Assembly: GCF_000300335.1 (NCBI RefSeq)
Contig: NZ_AMRM01000001.1
Span: forward strand, 248,001 to 312,000
Direction of reading: 5' to 3'
Length of the DNA: 64,000 bases
From: Nitratireductor pacificus pht-3B
GTDB taxonomy: Bacteria; Pseudomonadota; Alphaproteobacteria; Rhizobiales; Rhizobiaceae
The notes beneath the pieces are model-generated. The model was given only the letters and a program-made list of their open reading frames with translations. It did not search any database and was not told the origin of the DNA. This document shows, in pieces, positions 1 to 8,217 of the stretch. How positions within the stretch are numbered: position 1 is the stretch's first letter; every line of letters starts with the position of its first letter. The position numbers and the translations under genes were made by a program.

Positions 1-164
1 CCGGTAAGCCGTCGATACTCGCAAGCCGCCATTGATAGGCTTCGTAGCCGGCCATCCGGTTTGCCATGCGCAGGGGTTCGAGCGCGGCGGCGAAGGCCAT
101 CATGGTGAAGTCCGGAACGAGGAAGAAGACGATCGACCTCTTGTGGAGTATTCCGTCCGGCATC
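1..164 (-). CDS. GlxA-family transcriptional regulator, N-terminus only (cut by window edge)
   Basis: The minus strand reads from an ATG at 164 into the left edge, giving about 54 residues beginning MPDGILHKRSIVFFLVPDF and continuing with a segment resembling MMAFAAALEPLRMANRMAG. This is the characteristic start of the DJ-1/PfpI-like sensor domain of GlxA-type AraC regulators, which end in an AraC helix-turn-helix not visible here. These proteins often control amine or amino acid catabolism, for example of betaines, which would fit the C1 cluster nearby, but that link is inference. A GGGAG-type ribosome site precedes the ATG. Family assignment is fairly sure; target genes are unknown. Confidence 0.8.
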
Positions 165-361
165 TCACACTCCCGAGCGTGACAGCGGCTTGTCTGCGCG
201 AAGCCGTCATCGAAGCGTCATCAGGAACGCCCTTTCCTGTCAATGGGTTTGCAGGGGGCGGAGGGGGGTTCCGGCGGATTCGCCGCCAAATCATCCCCAT
301 CCGGCAGCCGCCGGCTACCCGACAGAGAGTGCGGCCTTCGAACCAGCCGGTGCGGGCTGAT

Positions 362-502
362 CTAGTTGATCAGGAAGCCGAGGCGGGCTGCGGTCAGAGC
401 GCCGGTCTCGCCGGGCATGGTGCGGCCGAGCCGCTGGCGGGCGAAGACGGTGGTCGGGTTGCTCTGCCGGCTACGGCGCGTGAGGCGGATCAGAAACTTC
501 AT
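362..502 (-). CDS. Small basic hypothetical protein, 46 aa
   Basis: A 46-codon frame starts MKFLIRLTRRSRQSNPTTVF and ends GFLIN. Third codon positions are almost all G or C, as in the neighbouring genes, and a GGAGAC stretch lies just upstream of the ATG. The protein is strongly basic with no signal peptide or membrane segment. I do not recognise a family. It lies between the GlxA-type gene and the DUF1127 genes on the same strand. It could be a real small protein of the kind common in rhizobia or a chance open frame. Confidence 0.4.
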   Translation of the reverse strand: MKFLIRLTRRSRQSNPTTVFARQRLGRTMPGETGALTAARLGFLIN

Positions 503-675
503 CTTGCGTCTCCATCGAAAGACTTCGGCTTTCACCGAGCGCCTTCACATGCGTGATGGAATGGGGTCGCTCGTTATTGCGGTGCACAATAGTCGGTGAA
601 AGACCGTGCCGTGGCGGAAAATGCGAAGCGCGCGGCGGAAAATGCGACATCCGGGGTGCAGAAAACCCCCGAACC

Positions 676-699
676 GGCTCCGGCGCTAGGTCCGGAGCC
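676..699 (-). terminator. Candidate terminator hairpin after the small minus-strand genes
   Basis: GGCTCCGG at 676-683 pairs with CCGGAGCC at 692-699 (8-bp stem, 8-nt loop). On the minus strand the hairpin is followed within about 12 nt by a GGGGGTTTTC stretch, so it could end transcripts of the gene at 743-871. Confidence 0.4.
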
Positions 700-742
700 G
701 CATTCTGCGCGGTGCCGCTCTATGGTTTCGAGGATCATGGCG

Positions 743-871
743 CTAGCGTCGATCCTTGTCTGGGCCGACATCCCGCCGGGAAGGCGGGCGCCCGAACCTC
801 GCATGATCCAGCATCGTGTCATACTCGACGAGGAACGCCTTGAACGCGCTCCAGGCTCTTGCTGCATACAT
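743..871 (-). CDS. Small DUF1127-like protein, 42 aa
   Basis: A 42-codon frame begins MYAARAWSAFKAFLVEYDTM and has a strong AAGGAGG ribosome site 7 nt before the ATG, which is the best support for it. Its C-terminal part (FGRPPSRRDVGPDK) looks like a degenerate form of the LPxxxRxDIGWP motif of the DUF1127 protein encoded just upstream on the same strand. It may be a diverged or frame-altered paralogue. A candidate terminator follows. No function can be given. Confidence 0.45.
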   Translation of the reverse strand: MYAARAWSAFKAFLVEYDTMLDHARFGRPPSRRDVGPDKDRR

Positions 872-915
872 TGTCCAGCCTCCTTCTGCCGGCCGCCGTG
901 GATCGGTATAGCGGG

Positions 916-1098
916 TCATGAGCGGGCGATGCCCTGGTGATCGAAATCCTCGGACTGCATCATTCTGTACTGGTTCGGCCATCCGATATCCTTGCGGATT
1001 TCTGCCGGCAGGCTGCCGATGAGGCGTTCCGTGCGGTGCCGATTGAGCGTGTGCCGATAGCGGCGGAAATAGCGATTTATGCGGGTAAAGGCCGTCAT
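916..1098 (-). CDS. DUF1127-family small protein, 60 aa
   Basis: The product starts MTAFTRINRYFRRYRHTLNR and contains TERLIGSLPAEIRKDIGWP, the arginine-rich helix and short conserved motif of DUF1127-type proteins. I chose the ATG at 1098 because AAGGAGA lies just upstream; a longer frame to 1161 has no such site. The gene is divergent from a LysR regulator of the LsrB/VtlR type. In Brucella and Agrobacterium such regulators are known to activate small DUF1127 genes, which in other bacteria bind RNA or modulate phosphate and carbon metabolism. Regulation by the neighbour is therefore likely but inferred. Confidence 0.75.
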   Translation of the reverse strand: MTAFTRINRYFRRYRHTLNRHRTERLIGSLPAEIRKDIGWPNQYRMMQSEDFDHQGIARS

Positions 1099-1199
1099 TG
1101 CTCTTCTCCTTGCTGCTGCGTTGTTCATCGGTTTCGACTTGCGAGCTTGACTATGGCGCAATCGTCATGTTCAATCAAACGCAATAGAATGATCCTTTC

Positions 1200-1216
1200 A
1201 TTCAATGATATTGAAT
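1200..1216. promoter_or_regulatory. Inverted repeat in the LysR/DUF1127 intergenic region
   Basis: ATTCAATGATATTGAAT is a perfect 7-bp inverted repeat with a 3-bp spacer, ending 2 bp before the AGGAGG ribosome site of the LysR gene. A related TTCAATC lies at about 1170. A site here would suit autoregulation of the LysR gene together with activation of the divergent DUF1127 gene. Confidence 0.5.
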
Positions 1217-1229
1217 CTAGGAGGCAATC

Positions 1230-2129
1230 TTGAACGCACCGCTCAACCACCCGGTCCCCCTGCTGGAACTGGACGTCTTACGCACCTTCGTGGCCATCGC
1301 CGAGACGGGCAGTTTCACGGCGGCCGCCAACGCAGTCTTCCGCACGCCTTCCGCCGTTTCCATGCAGATCAAGAAGCTGGAGGACCTGCTCGGGTGCTCT
1401 GTCTTCTCGCGCGATGCGCGTTCCGTGTCGCTGACGGCCGACGGCGAACTGCTGCTGAGCTATGCGCGCCGGTTGCTGGCGCTCAACCGCGAGGCGGTGT
1501 CGAAGTTCATCATGCCCGACATCAGCGGCATCGTGCGGCTGGGGTCGCCCGACGATTTCGGCGAGCGCGTCCTGCCGAGCGTGCTGAAGCGTTTCGCGCA
1601 GACACATCCTTCCATCGCGGTTGATGTGGTAATCGACCAGAGCGCCAATCTGCGCAAGCGGATGGCGAACCGGCAGCTCGACCTGACGCTTCTGACCTGC
1701 TCGGACGGCATCGTCGACGCCGGCGTCCAGGTGGTGTTCACCGAGCCGATCGTCTGGGCGGGCGCCCGGGGCGGCTGCGCGCATCTTCGCGAACCCCTGC
1801 CGGTTTCCCTGTGGGAGGAAGGATGCGCCTGGCGCGCGAGCGCGCTGGACGCCATGTCGCGGCATGGGCGCGAATACCGCATCGCCTATATGAGCGCGCA
1901 CACCGCCGGCCAACGGGCGGCCATCCTGTCCGATCTCGCCATCGCGCCGCTGCCGAAATCCTTCCTGCGCGAGGATCTGGTGGAGCTGGGGCCGAAGGAC
2001 GGACTTCCAAAGCTCGGGAACTATCACATCGGGATGGTCGTTACGCCCGACGCCTCCGCACCCGTGCGCGCCGCCGCCGAGCACATCCAGGCGGCTTTCG
2101 AGCTGTTCGGCGACACGGGACGCTTCTGA
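1230..2129 (+). CDS. LysR-family transcriptional regulator (LsrB/VtlR-like), TTG start
   Basis: A 299-aa LysR regulator. The N-terminal winged helix-turn-helix is clear (LDVLRTFVAIAETGSF onward, residues about 14-75, with the TPSAVSMQIKKLE recognition region), followed by the periplasmic-binding-protein-like effector domain. The start is TTG at 1230: a perfect AGGAGG (1219-1224) lies 5 nt upstream and no in-frame ATG is nearby. The opening MNAP.., the TGSFTAAANAVFRTPSAVS segment and the divergent DUF1127 gene resemble LsrB of rhizobia and VtlR of Brucella, which activate small DUF1127 genes and an AbcR sRNA. It may be a paralogue rather than the orthologue. Confidence 0.85.
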   Translation: MNAPLNHPVPLLELDVLRTFVAIAETGSFTAAANAVFRTPSAVSMQIKKLEDLLGCSVFSRDARSVSLTADGELLLSYARRLLALNREAVSKFIMPDISGIVRLGSPDDFGERVLPSVLKRFAQTHPSIAVDVVIDQSANLRKRMANRQLDLTLLTCSDGIVDAGVQVVFTEPIVWAGARGGCAHLREPLPVSLWEEGCAWRASALDAMSRHGREYRIAYMSAHTAGQRAAILSDLAIAPLPKSFLREDLVELGPKDGLPKLGNYHIGMVVTPDASAPVRAAAEHIQAAFELFGDTGRF

Positions 2130-2167
2130 GCGCGGGCAGGCGGGTCAAGGACGCCGGAGGCCATGTC

Positions 2168-3076
2168 ATGAGCGACGGGAAACGCATCGAGATCGGCGGC
2201 GTTTCGCTGTCGAGCCCTGACAAGCCCCTATTCGCCAGGCCCGCCGTCACCAAGGTCGATCTCGCCCGCCACTACGAACGGGTCGCGGTGCGGATGCTGC
2301 CGCAGGTGAAGAACCGGCTGGTCAGCCTCGTGCGCTGCCCGGACGGGCAGGAGAATCCGTGCTTCTTCCAGCGGCATGGCGGGAAGGGATTTCCCGACGC
2401 CATCGGCCGGATGGACATCACCGAGAAGGACGGCGGCAAGGACGAGTATCTGTACGTCAGCGATTTGTCCGCGGTGGTCGCGGCGGTGCAGATGAGCGCG
2501 CTCGAACTGCATATCTGGGGTTCGCGCACCGACCGGCTGGAGAACCCGGACCGGCTGGTGTTCGATCTCGATCCTGATGAAGAGCTGGGTTTCGCCAGCG
2601 TCAGGGATGCGGCGTTCGAGGTGCGCGACAGGTTGCGGGCGCTCGAGCTCGACACGGTGCCCCTGGTGACCGGCGGCAAGGGCATTCACGTCGTCGCTCC
2701 GCTGGAGCGGCGGGCGGACTGGGCCGTGGTGAAGGATTTTGCGCGCGCTTTCGCCGAGCGGCTGGCCGAAGACGCGCCGGAACGCTTCGTTGCCCAGGCC
2801 TCTAAGGCGAAACGCGAAGGGCGGGTTTTCATCGACTGGCTGCGCAACGAGCGATCGGCGACGGCGATCGCGCCCTATTCGACGCGCGCCAGGGATGGCG
2901 CTCCGGTGGCGACGCCGGTCTCCTGGGAGGAACTCTCCGGGCTGACGGCGGCGAACGGGTTCCATCTCGGTGACATGGCGGAGAGGCTCGCGGCGCCGGA
3001 CCCGTGGGCGGACAGCGGCGGCTGGCGGCAGTCGATCACCAGGGCGATGCTGACCGCAGTCGGCGCCGATACCTGA
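2168..3076 (+). CDS. Stand-alone LigD-type polymerase domain (primase-like, NHEJ family)
   Basis: The 302-aa protein matches the polymerase domain of bacterial LigD, an archaeo-eukaryotic primase-like enzyme that adds nucleotides, preferably ribonucleotides, at DNA ends during end joining. Catalytic acidic residues are visible as FDLDPD (D133 and D135) and D223 in VFIDWLRN; TGGKGIHV (about 168-175) is the conserved nucleotide-binding stretch. The length fits the polymerase domain alone: no ligase or nuclease domain is fused, and no Ku gene is in the window. ATG at 2168 follows a CGGAGG sequence; an ATG at 2163 is out of frame. It may support a multi-domain LigD encoded elsewhere. Confidence 0.88.
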   Translation: MSDGKRIEIGGVSLSSPDKPLFARPAVTKVDLARHYERVAVRMLPQVKNRLVSLVRCPDGQENPCFFQRHGGKGFPDAIGRMDITEKDGGKDEYLYVSDLSAVVAAVQMSALELHIWGSRTDRLENPDRLVFDLDPDEELGFASVRDAAFEVRDRLRALELDTVPLVTGGKGIHVVAPLERRADWAVVKDFARAFAERLAEDAPERFVAQASKAKREGRVFIDWLRNERSATAIAPYSTRARDGAPVATPVSWEELSGLTAANGFHLGDMAERLAAPDPWADSGGWRQSITRAMLTAVGADT

Positions 3077-3131
3077 TGGTGTAATGGCGGGGAAGGGCGC
3101 TTGATCCGTGGTCTTGGCCCATCCGTGCCCT

Positions 3132-5180
3132 TCATCCCCGCCGCCGCGCGGCACGCTCCTCGCGTGAGCGGCGTCTCGGCCGACCGCCACCGTCGCCGTC
3201 ATCGTCCAGCCCCTTGCGCGGTGGCAACTGTACCTGCGCGGCAAGCTTCGGGAACGGATCGATCTTGTTCGGCAGCGCCATGGCATGAACGAAATGCTCC
3301 TGGAACTTCGGCTCCAGCGCCGTCTCGATCTTCTCGATCCGCCGCACCGTCTCCTCGATCTCGCGGCGGAAGTTGCGGTTGAGCAGCGCCATGCGCGCGC
3401 CGGTGCCGGCGGCATTGCCGACGGCGGAGACGTTTTCCAGCTCGCAATCGGGGATCAGGCCGAGCACCATGGCGTATTGCGGGTCGATGAAGGAGCCGAA
3501 GGCGCCGGCGAAGCGGATCACGTCGACCGTCTCGACCTCCTGCTTCTCCATCAGGAGCCTGATGCCGGCATAGAGCGCCGCCTTGGCGAGCTGGATGGCG
3601 CGCACGTCGTTCTGCGTGATGGTCAGGCGGGGTTCGGCCTCGGACAGGACGTAGGAGAAGGTCCGGCCGTTGGCGACGATGCGGGGGCTTCTCGCCGCCA
3701 GCGCGCCGTCGATCACGCCGTCCTCGGAGATGATCCCGGTGAGATACATCTCGGCCACCACCTCGATGATGCCCGAACCGCAGACGCCGGTGACGCCTGT
3801 TTCGCCGACCGAGGCCGGGAAGCCCGGATCGTCGGACCACAAATCGGAGCCGATGACCCGGTAGCGCGGCTCCAGCGTCTGCCGGTCGATGCGCACGCGC
3901 TCGATGGCGCCGGGCGCGGCGCGCTGGCCGGAGGAGATTTCGGCGCCCTCGAAGGCCGGGCCGGTCGGCGACGAGGCGGCGACAACGCGCTCACGATTGC
4001 CCAGAACGATCTCGGCATTGGTGCCGACATCGACGATCAGCATCATCCGGTCCTGCCGGTGCGGGCCTTCGGAGAGGGTCACCGCGGCGGCGTCGGCGCC
4101 GACATGGCCGGCGATGCAGGGGAGCAGATAGGTGCGGGCGCCCGGATTGAGTTTGAGGCGCAGATCGTCGGCGTTCATCCGCACCGCGCCGGAAACGGCG
4201 AGCGCGAAAGGCGCGCCGCCGAGCTCCGTCGGATCGATGCCGAGGAACAAGTGGTGCATGATCGGGTTGGCGACGAACACGCTGTCGAGAATGTCGTCGC
4301 GCTCGATGCCGCCATTGTCGGCCACCTTCTGCACCAGCTTGGAAATTTCCTGACGCACGGCGCGTGTCATCGCCTCGCGCCCGTCCGGGTTCATCATGAC
4401 ATAGGAGACCCGGCTCATCAGATCTTCGCCGAAGCGGATCTGCGGGTTCGAGGCCCCGGCGGACGCCACGACGCGGCCCGACAGGAGCGAGACGAGATGC
4501 ATGGCGATGGTGGTGGAGCCGATGTCGCAGGCGAGGCCATAGGCCTCGTTCTTCAAGCCGGGCCACAGCGCGATGAGGCGCGCCGCATCGTCGTCCTCGT
4601 CCTGGTGGACGGCGGCGGTGACGCTCCATCTGCCTTCGCGCAGGATCGGCTGCACCAGCGGCAGCAGATGCGCGTCGGCCTCGATGCGGCCAAAGCCCCA
4701 GTCCTTCCGCAATTGCTGCCTGAGGCGGTCAAGATCGCCGAGCGGCCTGTGCATGTCGGGTTCCTCGACCTCGACATAACAGAGGTGAACGGCGGGAAAG
4801 CGCTCGATGACGCGCGCATCGGCGTCCTTGCGGACGACCTGCGCGTTGATCACGGTGTCCTGCGGCACATCGACGACCAGGTCGCCCTCGACGGTCGCCG
4901 AGCAGGAGAGGCGGCGGCCGGCCGGCAGGTCGCGCTTCTCGGCGTAGCGCGCCTCTCTTGGCCCGACGGGCGAGATGCTCTCCTTCGACGACGAGATCTT
5001 GTGCTTTGCGAAATGGCCTTCCTGAACCTCGATCTGGCAGCGGCCGCAGGTGGCGCGCCCGCCGCAGACGCTCTCGACATAGACGCCGAGCTGACGCGCC
5101 GCGTCGAGCACGGTTGTTCCCTTCGGGAAGCGCCCGCGCTTGCCGGACGGCATGAAGAGGACGAGGTGGTCGGTGGTCAT
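3132..5180 (-). CDS. Ferredoxin-ASKHA protein, reductive activator of corrinoid protein (RACo-like)
   Basis: This 682-aa protein has a 2Fe-2S ferredoxin domain at residues 1-98 (Cys39, Cys45, Cys48, Cys93), a linker region (about 100-210) and a large ASKHA ATPase domain starting at ACDIGSTTIAMHLV (217-230). The architecture matches activators such as RACo that use ATP to reduce Co(II) corrinoid back to active Co(I). It is the last gene of the minus-strand C1 set, separated from the methyl-THF methyltransferase gene by a palindromic repeat. The final 30 residues form a basic tail (PRRRSREERAARRRG) resembling tails on two partner enzymes. Function as activator of the corrinoid protein at 10997-11692 is inferred from family and context. 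Confidence 0.88.
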   Translation of the reverse strand: MTTDHLVLFMPSGKRGRFPKGTTVLDAARQLGVYVESVCGGRATCGRCQIEVQEGHFAKHKISSSKESISPVGPREARYAEKRDLPAGRRLSCSATVEGDLVVDVPQDTVINAQVVRKDADARVIERFPAVHLCYVEVEEPDMHRPLGDLDRLRQQLRKDWGFGRIEADAHLLPLVQPILREGRWSVTAAVHQDEDDDAARLIALWPGLKNEAYGLACDIGSTTIAMHLVSLLSGRVVASAGASNPQIRFGEDLMSRVSYVMMNPDGREAMTRAVRQEISKLVQKVADNGGIERDDILDSVFVANPIMHHLFLGIDPTELGGAPFALAVSGAVRMNADDLRLKLNPGARTYLLPCIAGHVGADAAAVTLSEGPHRQDRMMLIVDVGTNAEIVLGNRERVVAASSPTGPAFEGAEISSGQRAAPGAIERVRIDRQTLEPRYRVIGSDLWSDDPGFPASVGETGVTGVCGSGIIEVVAEMYLTGIISEDGVIDGALAARSPRIVANGRTFSYVLSEAEPRLTITQNDVRAIQLAKAALYAGIRLLMEKQEVETVDVIRFAGAFGSFIDPQYAMVLGLIPDCELENVSAVGNAAGTGARMALLNRNFRREIEETVRRIEKIETALEPKFQEHFVHAMALPNKIDPFPKLAAQVQLPPRKGLDDDGDGGGRPRRRSREERAARRRG

Positions 5181-5212
5181 GGAACAGGCCTTTGGGCGCC
5201 GGCGCCTGGTAG

Positions 5213-5386
5213 ACCCCCCTCTGGCCTGGCGGCCATCTCCCCCTCAAGGGGGGAGATCAGATTTCGCCAATGGTTTCGCGGGTCGCCGGCCTGTCGGAGA
5301 GAACGCGGCATCGAGGGCAGCCAATCTCCCCCCTTGAGGGGGAGATGGCCGCCCCGTTCGACATGCTCAGAAGGCCAGAGGGGGGT
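5213..5386. repeat. RIME-like palindromic intergenic element, 174 bp
   Basis: The ends are a perfect 14-bp inverted repeat (ACCCCCCTCTGGCC at 5213-5226, complement at 5373-5386). Inside, a perfect 27-bp inverted repeat pairs 5231-5257 with 5324-5350, and each arm is itself a hairpin around CCCCCTCAAGGGGGG. The sequence resembles the Rhizobium intergenic mosaic elements (RIME) scattered through rhizobial genomes. It fills the gap between two genes of the same pathway and could affect termination or message stability. Confidence 0.8.
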
Positions 5387-5414
5387 ATGAGGTGCGCCGT
5401 ACATCAAGATGCCG

Positions 5415-6371
5415 TCATCCCTGCGCGCGCCTTGCCTCGCGTCCGCCGCGCCGGCGGCCGCCGGCCGCCGCCGGAGCAGCGGCAACCGCGCCATCGGCGC
5501 CAGCCATCGCCGGCTTGTGGTCGCGGTAGGTCATGATCCAGGTCTGGCAGTTGGGGTCCGTGCCGTTGAGGACATTGGCGGCGCGCACGGCCTCCATCTC
5601 CTGCGGACGGCAGGGGTTCATGATGGCGCTGGTCATGCCGGCACCGATGACCATCGGAATGAAGCCGGCATTGATGCCGTGCCGGTGCGGGATGCCGAAG
5701 GAGATGTTGGACAGGCCGCAGGTGGTGTTGACCTTCAACTCGTCGCGCAGGCGGCGCAAGAGGGCGAAAACCTGCTTGCCGGCCGTGCCCATGGCGCCGA
5801 TCGGCATGACCAGCGGGTCGACGACGATGTCGTGGGCGGGGATGCCGTAGTCGGCGGCGTGCCGGACGATCTTGCGGGCCACCTCGAAGCGCACGTCCGG
5901 GTCCTCGGAAATGCCGGTCTCGTCGTTGGAGATCGCCACCACCGGCACGTCATATTTCTTCACCAGCGGCAGGATGGCTTCCAGCTTCTCCTCCTCACCG
6001 GTGACGGAATTGATGAGCGGCCGGCCCTTGGCCACCTTCAGCGCCGCCTCGATGGCCGCCGAGACGGAGGAATCGATCGACAGCGGCACATCGACCAGAT
6101 CCTGGACGATCTCCAGCGTCTGCACCAGAAGCGCGGGCTCGGTGGCATTGGGGTCCACGGCGGTCACGCCCGCATTGACGTCCAGCATGGTCGCGCCGGC
6201 CGCCACCTGTTCCAGCGCGTCCTTCTTCACCGTCTCGAAATTGCCCGCCTCCATTTCGGCAGCCAGCTTCTTGCGGCCGGTCGGGTTGATGCGCTCGCCG
6301 ATGACGCAGAAGGGCTGATCGAAGCCGATCACGACTTCCTTGCTCGCCGAGGCGACGATGGTGCGGGTCAT
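5415..6371 (-). CDS. Methyltetrahydrofolate:corrinoid methyltransferase (MtgA-like)
   Basis: The 318-aa product belongs to the pterin-binding TIM-barrel family shared by dihydropteroate synthase, MtgA, AcsE and the central part of MetH. Visible signatures are GERINPTGRKKL (25-36), DVNAG (64-68) and SIDSS near residue 100. It should transfer the methyl group from methylcorrinoid to tetrahydrofolate in the cytoplasm, the second step after the MttB-type enzyme. A GGAGG ribosome site supports the ATG at 6371. The last 35 residues are an Ala-rich then Arg/Gly-rich extension (GGRRRGGREARRAQG) not needed for the barrel and similar to tails on its partners. The gene follows metF after 146 bp. Confidence 0.9.
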   Translation of the reverse strand: MTRTIVASASKEVVIGFDQPFCVIGERINPTGRKKLAAEMEAGNFETVKKDALEQVAAGATMLDVNAGVTAVDPNATEPALLVQTLEIVQDLVDVPLSIDSSVSAAIEAALKVAKGRPLINSVTGEEEKLEAILPLVKKYDVPVVAISNDETGISEDPDVRFEVARKIVRHAADYGIPAHDIVVDPLVMPIGAMGTAGKQVFALLRRLRDELKVNTTCGLSNISFGIPHRHGINAGFIPMVIGAGMTSAIMNPCRPQEMEAVRAANVLNGTDPNCQTWIMTYRDHKPAMAGADGAVAAAPAAAGGRRRGGREARRAQG

Positions 6372-6517
6372 TCACTGTCCTCCAAAGGGTAAGAAGATGT
6401 CTTTACGGGGCCATCTGTCGTTTCTCGACTTGGGGTGCCGAAGAGAAGGGGATGAGCGAATAATGAATAGAGGAAAGTATTGATGATGCAGAATCTCCAT
6501 GATGTCTCTCCTATTCG

Positions 6518-7621
6518 CTATTCGCTCACCACATCCTTCACCATATCGACCGGCGTCTCGCTCGCATTGTCGTGCAGGATGTGGTCGAGCCTTTCGGCGA
6601 CCAGCGCGTCGTCCGCCCGCGGTTCGCGCCGCCAGGGCTTTCGCCCCTTGAGAACGCCCGATTCATGGACGATCTCCGCGACATACTCTTCCTGCCGGTA
6701 GGCCATCACATGGATGCCGGAAATGCCGTCGATCTCCTTCACCTCGTTGATGATGTCGATGCACAGACGCTTGCCTTCCTGCTTCTGGTTCCCGGCACCT
6801 TCGAGGCGCGCCACGACCGCGTCGGGAATATGGACGCCCGGCACGTTGGAGCGGATCCAGCGGGCCGTCCTGGCGGATGCAAGCGGTCCGACGCCGACGA
6901 GGACGAAGCATTTTTCCGTCAGCCCCAGATCGCGGACCCGCTTCATGTACTCCTCGAGCATCGGCACATCGTAGCAGTACTGGCTCTGCACGAACTGGGC
7001 GCCGGCGGCGATCTTCTTGGCGAGCCTGAGCGGGCGGAAATCAAAGGGCGGCGCGAAGGGATTGATGGCCGCGCCCAGAAAGACCGCCGGCGGGGTGGTG
7101 AGCGCGCGGCCCGAGAGAAACTTTTCCTCGTCGCGCATGGTGCGCACGGTTTCCAGAAGCGACATGCAGTCGAGGTCGAAGACGGGCTTCGCTCCCGGCT
7201 GATCGCCGGCCTGCACGCCGTCGCCGGTCAGGCACATGATGTTGGCGACGCCCATGGCGGCCGCGCCCAGCACGTCTCCCTGGATGGCGATGCGGTTGCG
7301 GTCGCGGCAGGCGATCTGCATGATCGTCGCGTAGCCCATGCGGGTCAGAAGGGCGCAGATGCCGAGCGACGACATGTGGCAGTTGGCGCCCGACGCATCG
7401 ACGGCGTTGATGCCGTCCACCCAGCCGTCGAAGATCGCGGCGCGTTCGTAGACGTCCTGGGCGTTGGCGCTGTCGGGCGGGTTGAGCTCGGCGGTGACGG
7501 CGAACTCGCCGCGCCGCAGCACGCGCTCGAGCCTCCCGCGGGAGGAATGGCCGGGCAGCGGCTCCAACGGCAACTCGATGCCCGCCGGGTTCTCGTCGAT
7601 CTGGGGCGGTCGCGTCGTCAT
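6518..7621 (-). CDS. metF: Methylenetetrahydrofolate reductase (MetF family)
   Basis: A 367-aa FAD-dependent TIM-barrel protein of the methylene-THF reductase family. Recognisable parts are FAVTAELNPPD near residue 40, NIMCLTGDGVQ, and QSQYCYDVPMLEEYMKRV. In this setting it probably runs in the oxidative direction, turning methyl-THF from the demethylation pathway into methylene-THF. The ATG at 7621 overlaps the stop of the upstream metV-like gene as ATGA, so the two are translationally coupled. That pairing is the arrangement known for MetF/MetV of acetogens, so the electron acceptor may not be NAD(P)H. It may coexist with a biosynthetic metF elsewhere. Confidence 0.88.
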   Translation of the reverse strand: MTTRPPQIDENPAGIELPLEPLPGHSSRGRLERVLRRGEFAVTAELNPPDSANAQDVYERAAIFDGWVDGINAVDASGANCHMSSLGICALLTRMGYATIMQIACRDRNRIAIQGDVLGAAAMGVANIMCLTGDGVQAGDQPGAKPVFDLDCMSLLETVRTMRDEEKFLSGRALTTPPAVFLGAAINPFAPPFDFRPLRLAKKIAAGAQFVQSQYCYDVPMLEEYMKRVRDLGLTEKCFVLVGVGPLASARTARWIRSNVPGVHIPDAVVARLEGAGNQKQEGKRLCIDIINEVKEIDGISGIHVMAYRQEEYVAEIVHESGVLKGRKPWRREPRADDALVAERLDHILHDNASETPVDMVKDVVSE

Positions 7622-8217
7622 GCGCCGCTTTCCGGCCTGTCGCCGCGCTCGCCGGCGGCAAGCGCTGTCACGCGCAGCCAGGCCGATGTCTCGCGCAGCG
7701 ACTGGTCGACAGGCTTCTGCACGGCAAGGATTGCGTCGGTGGCGCGCATGGTCTGCGCGCCCTCCCATGCCTTGACCCAGACGCAGGGCATGTCCGGCTC
7801 CACCTCGCAATGCCCGTTGGCGCGCACGCCGCCGCAGGGGCCGTTGCGCAACTGCTTGGGACAGTTCATGGGGCAGGACATGCCGGTGGCGGAAAGAACG
7901 CACTGGCCGCACATGCGGCAATCGAACATCAGGCCCTTCACCTGCCGCTCGATGAATTTCACGGGCCGCTCGGCGCGGACATAGCCGATGGCGTTCCAGA
8001 CGGGATGCAGCGCCAGAAAGAGATCGGCGAAGCGGGCATAGACCCATTCGAGGAAGCGCGCGTGACGCACGGACCACAGGCGCATCGTATAGCGCCGCTG
8101 GAGGCGTCGCTGCGGGGAGACGTCGGCCGGTTTGTAGGCGAGCTTGTCGCGCGCTCTCCGCACCAGTGTCGCCTGGGCCACCGTCCGTGTCGTCGTCTGC
8201 GCTTCATTCCCCGACAT
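7618..8217 (-). CDS. MetV-like protein, MTHFR C-terminal domain, cysteine-rich
   Basis: The 199-aa protein carries eight cysteines between residues 100 and 145 (100, 103, 106, 115, 119, 128, 137, 145) in the pattern CRMCGQC...SCPMNCPKQLRNGPCGG. This is the methylenetetrahydrofolate reductase C-terminal domain found in MetV, which forms a complex with MetF and binds metal or iron-sulfur cofactors. The N-terminal 90 residues are basic and aromatic-rich. The gene overlaps the small virulence-factor family gene upstream by 14 bp and metF downstream by 4 bp, so the three should form one translational unit. A role as electron-transfer partner of MetF is inferred from that family. Confidence 0.87.
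   Translation of the reverse strand: MSGNEAQTTTRTVAQATLVRRARDKLAYKPADVSPQRRLQRRYTMRLWSVRHARFLEWVYARFADLFLALHPVWNAIGYVRAERPVKFIERQVKGLMFDCRMCGQCVLSATGMSCPMNCPKQLRNGPCGGVRANGHCEVEPDMPCVWVKAWEGAQTMRATDAILAVQKPVDQSLRETSAWLRVTALAAGERGDRPESGA

Noticed and set aside
3285-5390. A 701-codon open frame on the + strand opposite the ferredoxin-ASKHA gene
   Set aside because: It is an antisense shadow produced by high GC at third positions; its translation has no family features, while the minus strand gives a complete known protein.
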